64,000 nt of DNA from Ancrocorticia sp047501485 (GCA_047501485.1 JAZDRN010000008.1:62001-126000), one strand, 5' to 3'; shown: positions 34,520 to 43,856, counted from the stretch's first letter. Translations and numbers: made by a program. Notes: generated by a model from the letters alone, not told the origin.

Positions 34520-35875
34520 CTACTTCTCCACCTTCTGCTGCGCGCGCACCGGCAGGAATGCCAGCAGGCCGACGATCAGGACGATGACGATTCCCAGAAT
34601 CCCGAAGTAGGCGACCTCGGTCTTGGGCTGGCCCGTGACCTTGGCGGCGAGGGTGATCGCCGTGGCGTACATGAACGGTGCGAGGAAGGAGACCGCTCGT
34701 CCGGTCGTCGCGTACAGCCCGAAGAGCTCGCCTTCCTCGCGTGGCGGGGCGATGCGCGCGAGGTAGGTGCGAGATGCGGATTGCGTCGGCCCCACGAAGA
34801 TGCACAGGATGAGTCCGAACACCCAGAACAGGGTCTTCGGATCCATGTGCAGGGGACCGAGATCGATGCCCGAGTGGGCGAAGAAGATTATCAGTCCAGC
34901 CGCGATCATGAGCGTGAGAGACAGGACGATGACTGCCCGGGATCCCTTCTTATCGTCCATGCGGCCGAACACGATGGTGGCGATGCCGGCCACTACGTTG
35001 GCGGCGATGCCGAAGATGAGGACCTCACTCGCTTCGAAGCCGAAGGCGGCCGCGGCCAGAACGCCACCGAAGGAGAACACTCCGGCGAGCCCATCGCGGT
35101 AGATCGCCGAGGAGATGAGGAACCAGACCACCGAACGGTCCGTCCTCCAGAACCGCACCAACGAGCGAATGACCTGGCGGTATGCCTCCCAGATGCCCTT
35201 GGTCTGAGCTCCCACCGGCTCGCGGTCCTTGCCCGTGATCATGAGGGGAAGAGCCGAGACGAGAAACCAGATGGCCGCGATGATCATGGAGACGCGGATG
35301 TTCTGCCCGTTCTCGGATGTCACGCCGAACCAGCCGACGTCCGGCGCGATGAAGCCGACGTAGAGGATCCCCAGCAGGACGATGCCTCCCACGTATCCCA
35401 TTCCCCATCCGAAGCCGGAGACCCTTCCCACGGTCTGCGGCGTCGAAACGTCGGTCACCATGGAGTTGTAGACCACCGAACCCGTCTCGAAGATGATGTT
35501 GCCGAGGGCGAGCAGTATGAGTCCCAACCACATGTAGGTGCCGCCGCCGTCGGGCTGAACGAAGAAGAGCAGGGCCATGATGACGACGACGCCGAGCGTC
35601 GCAATCGTCAGTGAGGTGTTCCGTTTGCCGGAGCGATCTGTCCACTGTCCGATAGCGGGGGCGGTGAGCGCCACGAGGATGCCGGCCACGGCGAGTGCCC
35701 AGCCCAACAGGGCATTGGCGTCGGGACCGAAGAGATCGGGGTTGGTGATGTAGGTGGAGAAGACGAAGGTGGTCACCACCGCGTTGAAGGCCGCCGAACC
35801 CCAATCCCATATGGCCCACGTCCATACTCCCCGGTTGAGGAAACCGTATGAGCGCCGCTTCTTTGTGGATGTCAT
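34520..35875 (-). CDS. MFS transporter, UMF1/Atg22-like family
   Basis: 451 residues from the ATG complement at 35873-35875; an in-frame start four codons earlier is equally possible. About 12 membrane segments. The N-terminal WTWAIWDWGSAAFNAVVTTFVFSTYI and APAIGQWTDRSGKRN, with GRVSGFGWGMGYVGGIVLL, are marks of the UMF1 (Atg22-related) efflux group. The substrate is unknown; the family is linked to amino-acid or small-molecule export. Convergent with the transglycosylase gene and divergent from cysS. Confidence 0.85.
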   Translation of the reverse strand: MTSTKKRRSYGFLNRGVWTWAIWDWGSAAFNAVVTTFVFSTYITNPDLFGPDANALLGWALAVAGILVALTAPAIGQWTDRSGKRNTSLTIATLGVVVIMALLFFVQPDGGGTYMWLGLILLALGNIIFETGSVVYNSMVTDVSTPQTVGRVSGFGWGMGYVGGIVLLGILYVGFIAPDVGWFGVTSENGQNIRVSMIIAAIWFLVSALPLMITGKDREPVGAQTKGIWEAYRQVIRSLVRFWRTDRSVVWFLISSAIYRDGLAGVFSFGGVLAAAAFGFEASEVLIFGIAANVVAGIATIVFGRMDDKKGSRAVIVLSLTLMIAAGLIIFFAHSGIDLGPLHMDPKTLFWVFGLILCIFVGPTQSASRTYLARIAPPREEGELFGLYATTGRAVSFLAPFMYATAITLAAKVTGQPKTEVAYFGILGIVIVLIVGLLAFLPVRAQQKVEK

Positions 35876-36018
35876 AGGCCACACCATACGTCGTCACGCC
35901 TTGAGCGGGTGCCATAGGCGCGGATTTCGGACTCTGCGGAGGCGACCGGCGCTCAAGGGCGCAACTTTTCCCGGGCGGCGATAATGCCCCTTGTGCCGCA
36001 TGACGATAGTCTTAGGGG

Positions 36019-37449
36019 GTGAGCTTGAGTATCTACGATTCTGCCACCCACGTTCAGCGGGAATTCACCCCTCTCACCCCGGGGAAGGTCGGCGTATACC
36101 TATGCGGTGCCACCGTGCAGGGGTCCCCGCATATCGGGCACATCCGTTCCGCTCTGGCTTTCGATGTGCTGGTGCGTTGGCTGCGCCGATGCGGCTACGA
36201 GGTCACCATGATCCGCAATGTCACGGATATCGATGACAAGATCCTCGCCAAGTCCGCCGAAGCCGGCGAACCGTGGTGGGCGTGGGCCTATGAGTACGAG
36301 CAGGAGTTCTCGCAGGCGTATCGCACTCTCGGACTGCTGGCGCCGACGTACGAGCCGCGCGCAACCGGTCATATTCCCGAGATGATCTCGCTGATACAGC
36401 AGATCATCGACGCCGGGCACGCTTACGTCGGCAATCCCGGCAACGTCTACTTCGATGTCAGCTCGCTGCCGGACTACGGCTCGCTGACCCGGCAGGCCGT
36501 GGAGAACATGGTGACCGACGAATCGGATATGGAGGCGGACAAGCGCGGCCCGCATGATTTCGCCCTTTGGAAGGCTCCCAAACCAGGCGAGCCCGAGGAT
36601 GCCGCCTGGGATTCCCCGTGGGGCCGTGGCCGTCCCGGATGGCACATCGAATGCTCCGCGATGTCCGGCCGCTACCTTGGAGACACGTTCGATATCCACG
36701 GCGGCGGTATCGACCTCCGCTTCCCGCACCATGAGAACGAGCAGGCGCAGTCCCACGCCGCGGGCCGCGAGTTCGCCCGCTACTGGATGCACAACGCCTG
36801 GGTGACCATCGAGGGCGAGAAGATGAGCAAGTCGCTCGGCAACTCGCTCACGGTGAGCAATATCGTCAAGAACGTACCACCCGTGGTGCTTCGCTTCGCC
36901 CTGGGGACGGTGCACTACCGCTCAACCGTGGCCTATTCTCCTGAGACCCTGACTGAAGCCGCGGCGGTCTGGGATCGCCTCTCCGGGTTCGTGGAGCGTT
37001 CCGTAGCCGCCGTCGGAGAGATTCCGATGGAGGAGGTTTCGGCGGTCGGCCCCGACGATCTTCCCGCCGCCTTCACCGCGGCCTTGGACGACGATCTGAA
37101 CGTCTCCGCCGGTCTCGCGGCAATTCATGAGACCGTGACACAGGGAAACAACGCCCTCGCCGAGCGCGACGATCCCGCTATCGCCTCCGCCCAGCGCTCT
37201 GTGCGAGCAATGCTCGACGTGCTGGGCCTGGACCCTCTGGCAGATCCATGGCGTTCGACCTCTTCCGGTTCCGACCGCACCCACGGTGCGCTCGATGCAC
37301 TCGTCTCGCGGGTCCTCGAGGATCGGGCCGCAGCCCGAGGTGCCAAGGACTGGGCTCGTGCCGACGCTCTCAGAGACTCCCTGACCGCAGCAGGAATCAC
37401 CGTTGAGGATTCCGCAGAAGGTGCCCACTGGCATCTAGAAGGACGCTAA
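36019..37449 (+). CDS. cysS: Cysteinyl-tRNA synthetase
   Basis: 476-residue class I synthetase charging tRNA-Cys. GTG start at 36019. HIGH motif in CGATVQGSPHIGHIRSAL with zinc ligand Cys29, KMSKS loop EGEKMSKSLGNSL, further zinc ligands in GWHIECSAM and FPHHENE, and the DALR-like helical C-terminus ending DSAEGAHWHLEGR. Full length. Its stop overlaps the rlmB ATG by one base, the cysS-rlmB pairing common in actinobacteria. Confidence 0.95.
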   Translation: MSLSIYDSATHVQREFTPLTPGKVGVYLCGATVQGSPHIGHIRSALAFDVLVRWLRRCGYEVTMIRNVTDIDDKILAKSAEAGEPWWAWAYEYEQEFSQAYRTLGLLAPTYEPRATGHIPEMISLIQQIIDAGHAYVGNPGNVYFDVSSLPDYGSLTRQAVENMVTDESDMEADKRGPHDFALWKAPKPGEPEDAAWDSPWGRGRPGWHIECSAMSGRYLGDTFDIHGGGIDLRFPHHENEQAQSHAAGREFARYWMHNAWVTIEGEKMSKSLGNSLTVSNIVKNVPPVVLRFALGTVHYRSTVAYSPETLTEAAAVWDRLSGFVERSVAAVGEIPMEEVSAVGPDDLPAAFTAALDDDLNVSAGLAAIHETVTQGNNALAERDDPAIASAQRSVRAMLDVLGLDPLADPWRSTSSGSDRTHGALDALVSRVLEDRAAARGAKDWARADALRDSLTAAGITVEDSAEGAHWHLEGR

Positions 37450-38423
37450 TGGCTGACAACAGAACGCAACGCCCGAAGGGCAAGAAGGGTGCCTCGGTAG
37501 GCACCGGTGGGCACAACCGGCGCCGCTTGGAGGGCAAGGGCCCCACGCCCAAAGCGGAGGATCGCACCTACCATCCGGCCTACAAACGCAAGAAGGCGGC
37601 AGAGGCCGTCCAGAAGGCCGCGGAGCGCCGCGAGCATCAGAAGACGCACGTCAGGTCCGGCCTGCGGTTGGCAGAGGGGCACGAGCTGATCGCCGGGCGA
37701 AACCCGGTGGTGGAATCGGTTCGCTCCGGTATTCCGCTGACGCGCGTGTTCATGGTGGGCGCCTCGGTCTCCGACGACCGCGTGGGCGAAGTGGTTCGTA
37801 CGGCTACCGCCTTGGGCGCACCGCTCGTCGAGGTCTCCAGATCCGAGCTGGATCGTATGACTGACGGGGCCGTTCACCAGGGGGTCGCCATTGAGGTGCC
37901 TCCCTATACGTATCGCGAGATCGACGACCTGTTGGAGCGAGCCTCTCGCAGCAAGCGTCCCGGCCTGATCGTCGCCCTCGATTCGGTGACGGATCCGCAC
38001 AATCTCGGTGCCGTGCTGCGCTCCGCAAGCGCGTTCCAGGCAGATGGGATTCTCATCCCGGAACGCCGTTCGGCCGGTGTGAACGTGACGGCCTGGAAGG
38101 TCTCGGCAGGTGCCGCTGCCCGCGTGCCCGTAGCGCGGGAGACCAACCTCGTGCGTTCGCTGGAGTATCTGAAGAAGGCGGGATACTTCGTCGTCGGACT
38201 CGATGGCGGTGGCGACACGTCGATCGATGAACTCGAACTGACCGACATGCCTCTGGTGCTGGTGACCGGCTCCGAAGGCAAGGGGCTGGCGCGCCTGACC
38301 CGCGAGACCTGCGACGTCATCGCCTCCATCCCGATCGCGGCCGAGCTGGAATCACTCAATGCCGCCGTCGCAACCGGAATCGCGCTCTACCAGATTGACA
38401 GGCTGCGCAGCGCAGCAGAATAG
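37449..38423 (+). CDS. rlmB: 23S rRNA (guanosine(2251)-2'-O)-methyltransferase
   Basis: 324-residue SpoU/TrmH-family rRNA methyltransferase. A basic low-complexity N-terminus of about 75 residues (RPKGKKGASVGTGGHNRRR) precedes the substrate-binding domain (LIAGRNPVVESVRSGIPL) and the knotted catalytic domain with LDSVTDPHNLGAVLRSASAF, VLVTGSEGKGL and IPIAAELESLNAAVATGIALYQ, the three SpoU motifs. Co-translated with cysS (TAATG junction). Confidence 0.93.
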   Translation: MADNRTQRPKGKKGASVGTGGHNRRRLEGKGPTPKAEDRTYHPAYKRKKAAEAVQKAAERREHQKTHVRSGLRLAEGHELIAGRNPVVESVRSGIPLTRVFMVGASVSDDRVGEVVRTATALGAPLVEVSRSELDRMTDGAVHQGVAIEVPPYTYREIDDLLERASRSKRPGLIVALDSVTDPHNLGAVLRSASAFQADGILIPERRSAGVNVTAWKVSAGAAARVPVARETNLVRSLEYLKKAGYFVVGLDGGGDTSIDELELTDMPLVLVTGSEGKGLARLTRETCDVIASIPIAAELESLNAAVATGIALYQIDRLRSAAE

Positions 38424-38438
38424 GAATTGAGGCCTCAC

Positions 38439-39746
38439 ATGGTCACCTGGCGTCCAGTAACCGGAGAAATCATCCGCTTCGACCGCTCTCTAGCCACGAT
38501 CGAAAGCTTCGAGGAGTATTTCGCCACCAACAGGATCATCGCCCGTGGACGTGATGGCGGCGACTCCTACCACGTCGAGTTGGCCGTCACCGGACGACGT
38601 CGACGTGTGGCCTGCCTGGACGAGGAGGGCGCCGTCGTTCCGGGCTCGTCCTTGGCCGAGCTGGTCGAATCGATGGACAAGGAGCTGCGCAAGGTTCAGA
38701 TCGACATCGGCGGCCATGTGGCCTGGGGGAATATCGATCTGGGTGAGGTAGACGTGACGTGGGACGATGTCGATGCGCTCGGCACCGCCCCAGAGCCCGC
38801 GCTGGACGAGGAGGGCATCGAGGGCGAATACCCGGAGGTCCTCGATGGACCGATGCTTCTGATATCGGACCTCTCCTTCGCCGAGCTGCCACGCTATGCC
38901 GCGCAGACGGGCAGCCCCATCGCGGCGTTCGAGCTGGGCAAGGCCAATGTGGTCCTCGCGGATACTCCCATGCCACGGCGTAAGGCGCACGCATCCCCGC
39001 TCTTCGTGATCATGCTCTCCATGGACCCGGGCCGGTTGGAGAATCCGATCCTTGCCGTGCGCCAGGAGGGCAGCCGGCTGGTGTGGAATTGGGATTACGA
39101 TCTCGCCGACGTCCCCTGGGTGGCGCAGAACGAGGTGGCGAGGGCGTTCGCGCAGGAGCAACTCGGTGAGGGAGCATTCGTCACCCGTGTGTGCGCCGAC
39201 TTGCCGGAGGCCAATCGAGATCTGCTCCGGGCCGCGTTGCTCGGTGTTCCGGACGACGCCGGTCGGCACATCTCCCAGGCGCTCAATCTGCCCGTGGAAG
39301 TGGGGGATTGCCTGGAGGGCTTGCTCGAAGCACGCCTGATCCCCGGTTCCGTGGTATTCGAACCGAAGCCATTCACCGAACGTCTGCAGACCACGGTGGC
39401 CTACGAGGTGGCAGGCCATGGGCGTGCCACGCCGACATTCTGGAAGGTTTACCGCAAGCTTTACCTGGAGCATCCTCATATGATGGAGGCCTTTGCCTCC
39501 GCGCAGGCCGGGCTGGGTGTCATCATGTTTGCCGCCGGCGTGAAGAAGTGGAACCGCCCCAGCGGCAAGGTCCTCGCTGGAATCGGGGGAGCGCTCGCGG
39601 TCAACTCGGGCACGAGGATCCTGACGACGCAGTGGGTGCAGGCGGCGCTGCAATATGAGGGGCTGTTACCCCGCGCGTTCTCCTCTGACAGCGCGCCAAC
39701 GGCGCCCACTGCGGAGACAGCGCCGAGCGTCGACTCGGCGGAGTAA
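38439..39746 (+). CDS. Conserved hypothetical protein
   Basis: 435 residues from ATG 38439 (GAGG six bases upstream), starting 15 bases after rlmB and probably in its operon. Not recognised. The N-terminus (MVTWRPVTGEIIRFDRSLATIESFEEYFATNRIIARGRDGGDSYHVELAV) looks like a small all-beta module; the middle is acidic. Around 340-400, KVYRKLYLEHPHMMEAFASAQAGLGVIMFAAGVKKWNRPSGKVLAGIGGALAVNSGTRIL is weakly amphipathic to hydrophobic and may touch the membrane. The tail is Ala/Pro/Thr-rich. No signal peptide or catalytic motif seen. Confidence 0.7.
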   Translation: MVTWRPVTGEIIRFDRSLATIESFEEYFATNRIIARGRDGGDSYHVELAVTGRRRRVACLDEEGAVVPGSSLAELVESMDKELRKVQIDIGGHVAWGNIDLGEVDVTWDDVDALGTAPEPALDEEGIEGEYPEVLDGPMLLISDLSFAELPRYAAQTGSPIAAFELGKANVVLADTPMPRRKAHASPLFVIMLSMDPGRLENPILAVRQEGSRLVWNWDYDLADVPWVAQNEVARAFAQEQLGEGAFVTRVCADLPEANRDLLRAALLGVPDDAGRHISQALNLPVEVGDCLEGLLEARLIPGSVVFEPKPFTERLQTTVAYEVAGHGRATPTFWKVYRKLYLEHPHMMEAFASAQAGLGVIMFAAGVKKWNRPSGKVLAGIGGALAVNSGTRILTTQWVQAALQYEGLLPRAFSSDSAPTAPTAETAPSVDSAE

Positions 39747-39817
39747 CGTTTTCCTTCGGACGGGACGTCGCGATTGGCGAATCTCGATTGGCAACGCCCT
39801 ATCCGAGGCTTCGTGGG

Positions 39818-39865
39818 TACGAGGCGTTGCGCTGCGCCTCTATTGGCAGCGTCCAACGCCTCGTA
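39818..39865 (+). terminator. Long hairpin after the cysS-rlmB operon
   Basis: TACGAGGCGTTG (39818-39829) pairs with CAACGCCTCGTA (39854-39865), continuing inward with CGCTGC/GCAGCG after a two-base bulge: 18 paired positions in all, 71 bases after the hypothetical gene's stop. Confidence 0.6.
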
Positions 39866-39914
39866 GCCGCGTAACTCTGCTATAGCGGAATGACGGGTCG
39901 AAAGGAGAGGGAAT

Positions 39915-40148
39915 ATGCCGGACATCAGGGTTGAGATACCAGCGACGCGTGACTAGGCAAAGAAGATCGTGACGCTGTATCAGAACGGTTCCAAGCACGG
40001 GCAATCGGAAGAGATGGCCCTGGAGGAAGCGTGGAGGAAGGGGTGGACCCCCTCGGGGCGAGTGCGCTTTGCCGGGATCACCAATGGTCAACCGCACAAT
40101 TTGAAGTTCGACGTCGCTGTCTATCCGGACATCGAGGATCCGAAATAA
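39915..40148 (+). pseudogene. Small ORF interrupted by an in-frame amber codon
   Basis: ATG 39915 has an excellent ribosome site (AAAGGAGAGG at 39901-39910). It reads MPDIRVEIPATRD, then TAG (39954-39956), then continues open in the same frame for 63 codons: AKKIVTLYQNGSKHGQ..., with EEAWRKGWTPSGRVRF and KFDVAVYPDIEDPK before TAA. The downstream part looks like a real small protein. Either a recent nonsense mutation, readthrough, or re-initiation at GTG 39969. Family not recognised. Confidence 0.55.
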
Positions 40149-40536
40149 TCTCTTGTCACGGTGGAACGGGCGAGCTCTGGCCGAGACCCTCTCGGAGGCT
40201 GTGACAGGAAAGACGTTGGGGCGCTTTCAGCCGAATGCAGAAGGCGAGTATGCGCGAGGCTGCCCCTGGCGCTCAAGATTTGAGAATCCTCGTATCGTCC
40301 GTGTTGCCGCTGGTAGCGGTTGGTTTTTGAGCCGTTTGCGCATGCTGTGACTGACCGTGTGGACGGCAGAGCGGGATGGCGAAGCCCCAGTGACCCAAGA
40401 AACAAGCCGTTCACGATATGAGACAATGCTGTCCAAAAGGACTCTCGTCATATGTACGAAACCTGAACGCTTCCTAGTATTGCTCGGGCGCTCGGCGAAC
40501 CGGGCTGCCTGACCGACATCATGTGGGAGGCAACGC
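40149..40536. other. Intergenic region upstream of NCS2 permease
   Basis: 388 bases with no supported gene. I see no riboswitch or clear PyrR-type hairpin. The region directly before 40537 contains GTGGGAGG, the likely ribosome site of the permease. Confidence 0.5.
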
Positions 40537-41976
40537 ATGGCCAAGGGCTGGAAGCTACACGGAGACGGAATCCACATCGCGCCGGGAGAGGTGGTGCAGC
40601 CCGATGAGCGTCTCGCGTGGCCGGCCACCATCGGAATCGGTGCGCAGCACGTGGTCGCCATGTTCGGCGCGACGTTCCTGGTTCCACTGCTCACCGGGTT
40701 CGACCCCTCGACAACTCTTTTCTTCACGGGCATCGGCACCCTGCTCTTCCTGGGTATAACCTCAGGCCGTCTCCCCAGCTACCTCGGTTCCTCTTTCGCG
40801 TTGATCGCTCCCATCGGAGCGGTGACCGGCTATGTGATGGATTCCGGGGAACCCATCGATCCACACAAGATGAGCCTGGCGCAGGGCGGAATCATCTCCG
40901 CGGGACTTGCGTTGGCGCTGGTGGGCGTCATCGTCCACTTCGCCGGTGCACGCTGGATCGACAAGCTCATGCCCCCGGTGGTGACCGGAACCATCGTTGC
41001 GCTCATCGGTTTCAACCTGGCACCCGCGGCCTGGAACAACGTCCAGGCCGCCCCCGTCACCGCTATCGCGACCATCGTGGGCGTTCTGCTGGTGACGGTA
41101 CTGTTCAAGGGCATCATCGGACGCCTGTCCATCTTGTTCGGCGTGCTCTTCGGATATGGCGTGGCCGTGCTCCGCGGCGAAGTCGACTTCGATGCGATCT
41201 CCGGTGCCAGCTGGGTGGGTGCGCCCGCCTTCCACGCTCCGGCGTTCGATGTGACCCTGCTCGGCCTGTTCGTTCCTGTGGTCCTAGTGCTCGTCGCGGA
41301 GAATGTGGGCCACGTGAAGTCGGTATCCGCCATGACGGGACGCGACCTCGACGATCTGACCGGCAGGGCACTTTTCGCCGACGGCGTCTCGACCATGTTC
41401 GCCGGAAGCGGCGGCGGATCGGGTACCACCACCTATGCCGAGAACATCGGGGTCATGGCCGCCACCAAGGTGTACTCCACGGCGGCGTACGTTGTGGCCG
41501 CAATCGTCGCGCTCGGCCTATCGATGTTTCCCAAATTCGGGCAGATCATCGCCACGATTCCTCCCGGCGTCCTTGGCGGGGCCGCGACGATCCTCTACGG
41601 GATGATCGGAATGCTCGGGGTTCGCATCTGGGTGCAGAACCGGGTGGATTTCTCCGATCCCGTCAACCTGAACACCGCCGCCATCGCCATGGTCGTGGCC
41701 ATCGCCAATTTCACCTGGCACTGGGGAGACATGGTCTTCGAGGGGATCGCTCTCGGTTCCTTCGGGGCGATCGTTCTCTACCACGTCATGCGAACGATTG
41801 CGCGACTTCGCGGCACATCGCTCGAGTCCGCCTCCCCGGCCTCGGCACCTGCGGGCACCGAGATCGACGAGGAAGCCTTGGTGCGCGAGCACAATTACGG
41901 GTGGTGGCGCCGTAAGCACAATCGACCTCAGAGCGCCGTGGAGCAGGTTCTGAAGACCGAACCGCCGGTCTCCTAG
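40537..41976 (+). CDS. uraA: Uracil/xanthine permease family (NCS2), probable uracil permease
   Basis: 479-residue membrane transporter, about 14 segments. N-terminal WPATIGIGAQHVVAMFGATFLVPLLTGFDPSTTLFFTGIGTLLFL and PSYLGSSFALIAPIGAVTGY match UraA/PyrP-type nucleobase permeases. The substrate-site motifs are VLVAENVGHVKSVSAMTGRDLD and AGSGGGSGTTTYAENIGVMAATKVYS, where the conserved Glu in AEN and the Glu in AEN of TTTYAEN mark uracil carriers. The C-terminal 45 residues are hydrophilic. Uracil is the likeliest cargo; xanthine or other bases are possible. Confidence 0.88.
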   Translation: MAKGWKLHGDGIHIAPGEVVQPDERLAWPATIGIGAQHVVAMFGATFLVPLLTGFDPSTTLFFTGIGTLLFLGITSGRLPSYLGSSFALIAPIGAVTGYVMDSGEPIDPHKMSLAQGGIISAGLALALVGVIVHFAGARWIDKLMPPVVTGTIVALIGFNLAPAAWNNVQAAPVTAIATIVGVLLVTVLFKGIIGRLSILFGVLFGYGVAVLRGEVDFDAISGASWVGAPAFHAPAFDVTLLGLFVPVVLVLVAENVGHVKSVSAMTGRDLDDLTGRALFADGVSTMFAGSGGGSGTTTYAENIGVMAATKVYSTAAYVVAAIVALGLSMFPKFGQIIATIPPGVLGGAATILYGMIGMLGVRIWVQNRVDFSDPVNLNTAAIAMVVAIANFTWHWGDMVFEGIALGSFGAIVLYHVMRTIARLRGTSLESASPASAPAGTEIDEEALVREHNYGWWRRKHNRPQSAVEQVLKTEPPVS

Positions 41977-42102
41977 GTATGTGAATGAATCACCGGTCTC
42001 CCAGATGTGCTGGTTGAGAATCCAGTCTTATCGAAGGAGCTTTGCCGGCTTGAGCAGCGTTAGGTGATCCTCGGTGTCAGCTTGGCCTTCGTCCTCTAAT
42101 TG

Positions 42103-42154
42103 CCGGAGGCTTCCGCTAGTTTCCGGAGGCTTCCGCTAGTTTCCGGAGGCTTCC
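42103..42154. repeat. 20-bp tandem repeat at the end of the LytR_C gene
   Basis: CCGGAGGCTTCCGCTAGTTT occurs at 42103-42122 and 42123-42142, followed by a 12-base partial copy. On the minus strand each unit carries the last codons and stop of the LytR_C-domain gene, so the coding end has been duplicated past its own stop. Confidence 0.8.
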
Positions 42155-42720
42155 TCGACGGGCACGCAGTCCTCGCGGGAGGTGAGCACACCATCCGGGT
42201 TCTCTTGAGCTACGGCCTCGGCCGTGAGCAGGCCATTCCAATCGGCGCCGAGGATCACTGTGAGGACATCGCTCGTTCCATCAGGGTCGAACTGGATGAC
42301 GGATCCCGGAATGTACTGGGCCAGCGTATAAGCTGCGGCGATACCGCTGGGGCCGGTCTGAATCCGGGCGGACTCCTGCAGGGACTGTGCGCCCCAGTTG
42401 TCCGTTGACCCAATGGAGACGCCGATCCCTGAAAGCTGGGAAGCGGCCTCGGCCGCGATACCGGACCGGCTTGTCGAGTTGTAGACGTTCGCACTGACTG
42501 TGGCGAGGTCGACCGACTGGGTGTCCTCTGAAAGGCAGGGAGTGATGAGCCTGTTCGGATCGGGGGCGGCCGTGAATTCGCGCTTGAAAGGGAAAGGCAG
42601 AACGCCGGACCACATGAGCATGGCTACCAGAAGCAACACAGCCATGGCCGCCGTGATGCTTCCGAATACGACTGTCTGCCTCTGTTGGATACGCCGGTGA
42701 TATTGTTCCCGGGCCGTCAT
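42136..42720 (-). CDS. LytR_C-domain membrane protein
   Basis: 194 residues from the ATG complement at 42718-42720, preceded by GTGAAGGCAAG. A short basic cytoplasmic N-terminus (MTAREQYHRRIQQRQ), one membrane helix (VVFGSITAAMAVLLLVAMLMW), and an extracellular LytR_C domain: VDLATVSANVYNSTSRSGIAAEAASQLSGIGVSIGSTDNW through DPDGTSDVLTVILGADW. LytR_C domains occur on cell-envelope assembly proteins and also alone as here; no enzyme domain is present. Longer in-frame starts to 42822 run into the SRP RNA gene and are unlikely. Confidence 0.8.
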   Translation of the reverse strand: MTAREQYHRRIQQRQTVVFGSITAAMAVLLLVAMLMWSGVLPFPFKREFTAAPDPNRLITPCLSEDTQSVDLATVSANVYNSTSRSGIAAEAASQLSGIGVSIGSTDNWGAQSLQESARIQTGPSGIAAAYTLAQYIPGSVIQFDPDGTSDVLTVILGADWNGLLTAEAVAQENPDGVLTSREDCVPVEEASGN

Positions 42721-42803
42721 CTTGCCTTCACTCACACGGACAACGGTAGCGGAGTGCGGCCCTTCGCGCATGGTTCTACGGGCGGAATGGGATGAACGAA
42801 TAA

Positions 42804-42899
42804 AATGGGACTCCCCACGCACCCGTCAGAGCCCGCATACCCTTGCTGCCTTCCGGCCCTGGGGGAGTTTTGCAAGATAACGCCGCGTGGGGAGTCGGC
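42804..42899 (-). ncRNA. ffs: Signal recognition particle RNA, small bacterial type (4.5S)
   Basis: On the minus strand the helix-8 core CCAGGGCCGGAAGGCAGCAA with the GGAA-type tetraloop is visible at about 42842-42864. Terminal arms GACTCCCCACGC and GCGTGGGGAGTC (42809-42820 with 42885-42896) pair perfectly to form the long hairpin. The size of roughly 95 bases suits the actinobacterial SRP RNA that binds Ffh. Confidence 0.92.
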
Positions 42900-43075
42900 C
42901 TTCAGTTTACGCTAGTCGGGGCAATACGGCCAAATGGTGAAAATGGCGCGCTTTGAGACGGCTCCGAGCTCGCTGCCGCTCGGTTCCGATGATGTTCCCG
43001 CCGAGTGCTTACTAGCTAACCACCGGTGGTGTACCCGCTTAACCGACTGGCGGGATACCCACTAAACTCTAGGAC

Positions 43076-43636
43076 ATGAATGTTGAAGGAATGGGTACAG
43101 CGACGTGGGTGAAGGCCCTGGACAACTTGGGGCTGCTGGCTGCACCGGTCGCTGACGAGTTGTCGCGCCTTTCGCAGAGCAATCCAGGCCTGGCGGAACA
43201 GGCTCTGGTCACGCAGATCGATCCAGCGTATGCGGATACGGCGGCGATGACCGAGTATTTCCACATGGACCTCTATCTCTCCTGCAACTGTGTTCTCGTG
43301 GCCGGAAAACGTGCGGGAGAGGAAAGGATCGCGGCGGCGGTGGTTCGAGCCACCATGCGAGCGGATGTGAATCACGTGATCAAGCAGCGACTCGATGTGC
43401 GCAAGTGCTCCTTCTGGCCTCAGGAACGGGCCGTCGAGGCCTCCGGCATGGAGTACGGAGGAATCACACCGGTGGGAGTGCCTGGAAGCTGGAGGCTACT
43501 CATCGATTCGCACGTAGCGGACGGTTTCTGCGTTATCGGCTCGGGATTGCGGACATCGAAGCTTGCCGTGCCGGGAGAGCTATTGGCAGTGTTGCCCGGA
43601 GCCGAGGTCGTTGATGGGCTCGGCGTTGAGATCTGA
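43076..43636 (+). CDS. YbaK/EbsC-family aminoacyl-tRNA deacylase-like protein
   Basis: 186 residues. The C-terminal two thirds (about 68-186) match the YbaK editing domain: CNCVLVAGKRAGEERIAAAVVRATMRADVNHVIKQRLDVRKCSFWPQERAVEASGMEYGGITPVGVPGSWRLLIDSHV and the final SGLRTSKLAVPGELLAVLP. The invariant lysine position of YbaK (KVLVR-type) is seen here in the VIKQRLDVRK helix region. Such proteins hydrolyse mischarged tRNA, mostly Cys- or Ala-tRNA(Pro). The N-terminal 65 residues are not recognised. ATG 43076 has a weak site (TAGGAC); ATG 43091 is an alternative. Confidence 0.8.
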   Translation: MNVEGMGTATWVKALDNLGLLAAPVADELSRLSQSNPGLAEQALVTQIDPAYADTAAMTEYFHMDLYLSCNCVLVAGKRAGEERIAAAVVRATMRADVNHVIKQRLDVRKCSFWPQERAVEASGMEYGGITPVGVPGSWRLLIDSHVADGFCVIGSGLRTSKLAVPGELLAVLPGAEVVDGLGVEI

Positions 43637-43771
43637 GGTGGACCTTTTGAAGGGCTGAATAAGAGCCGAATGGCTGCCGGAACCCTTCGCCAAACGTGCC
43701 TGGCATCTCACCGTCAGGATTCGCTAATGCCCGAAATCATGAGCTAAGCTGATTGGGCGCGTTAAGCGCAT

Positions 43772-43856
43772 GGAGGATTCGCCTAGTGGCCTATGGCGCA
43801 CGCTTGGAAAGCGTGTTGGGTGCAAGCCCTCGGGGGTTCGAATCCCCCATCCTCCG
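43772..43856 (+). tRNA. tRNA-Ser (anticodon GGA)
   Basis: 85-base class II tRNA. Acceptor GGAGGAT pairs with ATCCTCC; the T-arm is GGGGGTTCGAATCCCCC; the anticodon loop TTGGAAA (43804-43810) is closed by CACGC/GCGTG, giving GGA at 43806-43808. A long variable arm (TTGGGTGCAAGCCCTC region) is as expected for serine tRNA. No encoded CCA. Confidence 0.96.

Noticed and set aside
40153..40350. 65-codon frame upstream of the NCS2 permease
   Set aside because: No ribosome site and no recognisable sequence; treated as non-coding.
43772..43856. Attachment-site duplicate of the tRNA-Ser 3' end near 50.9-51 kb
   Set aside because: I looked for a repeat of the T-arm/acceptor sequence between 50860 and 51080 and saw none, so no att pair is claimed.
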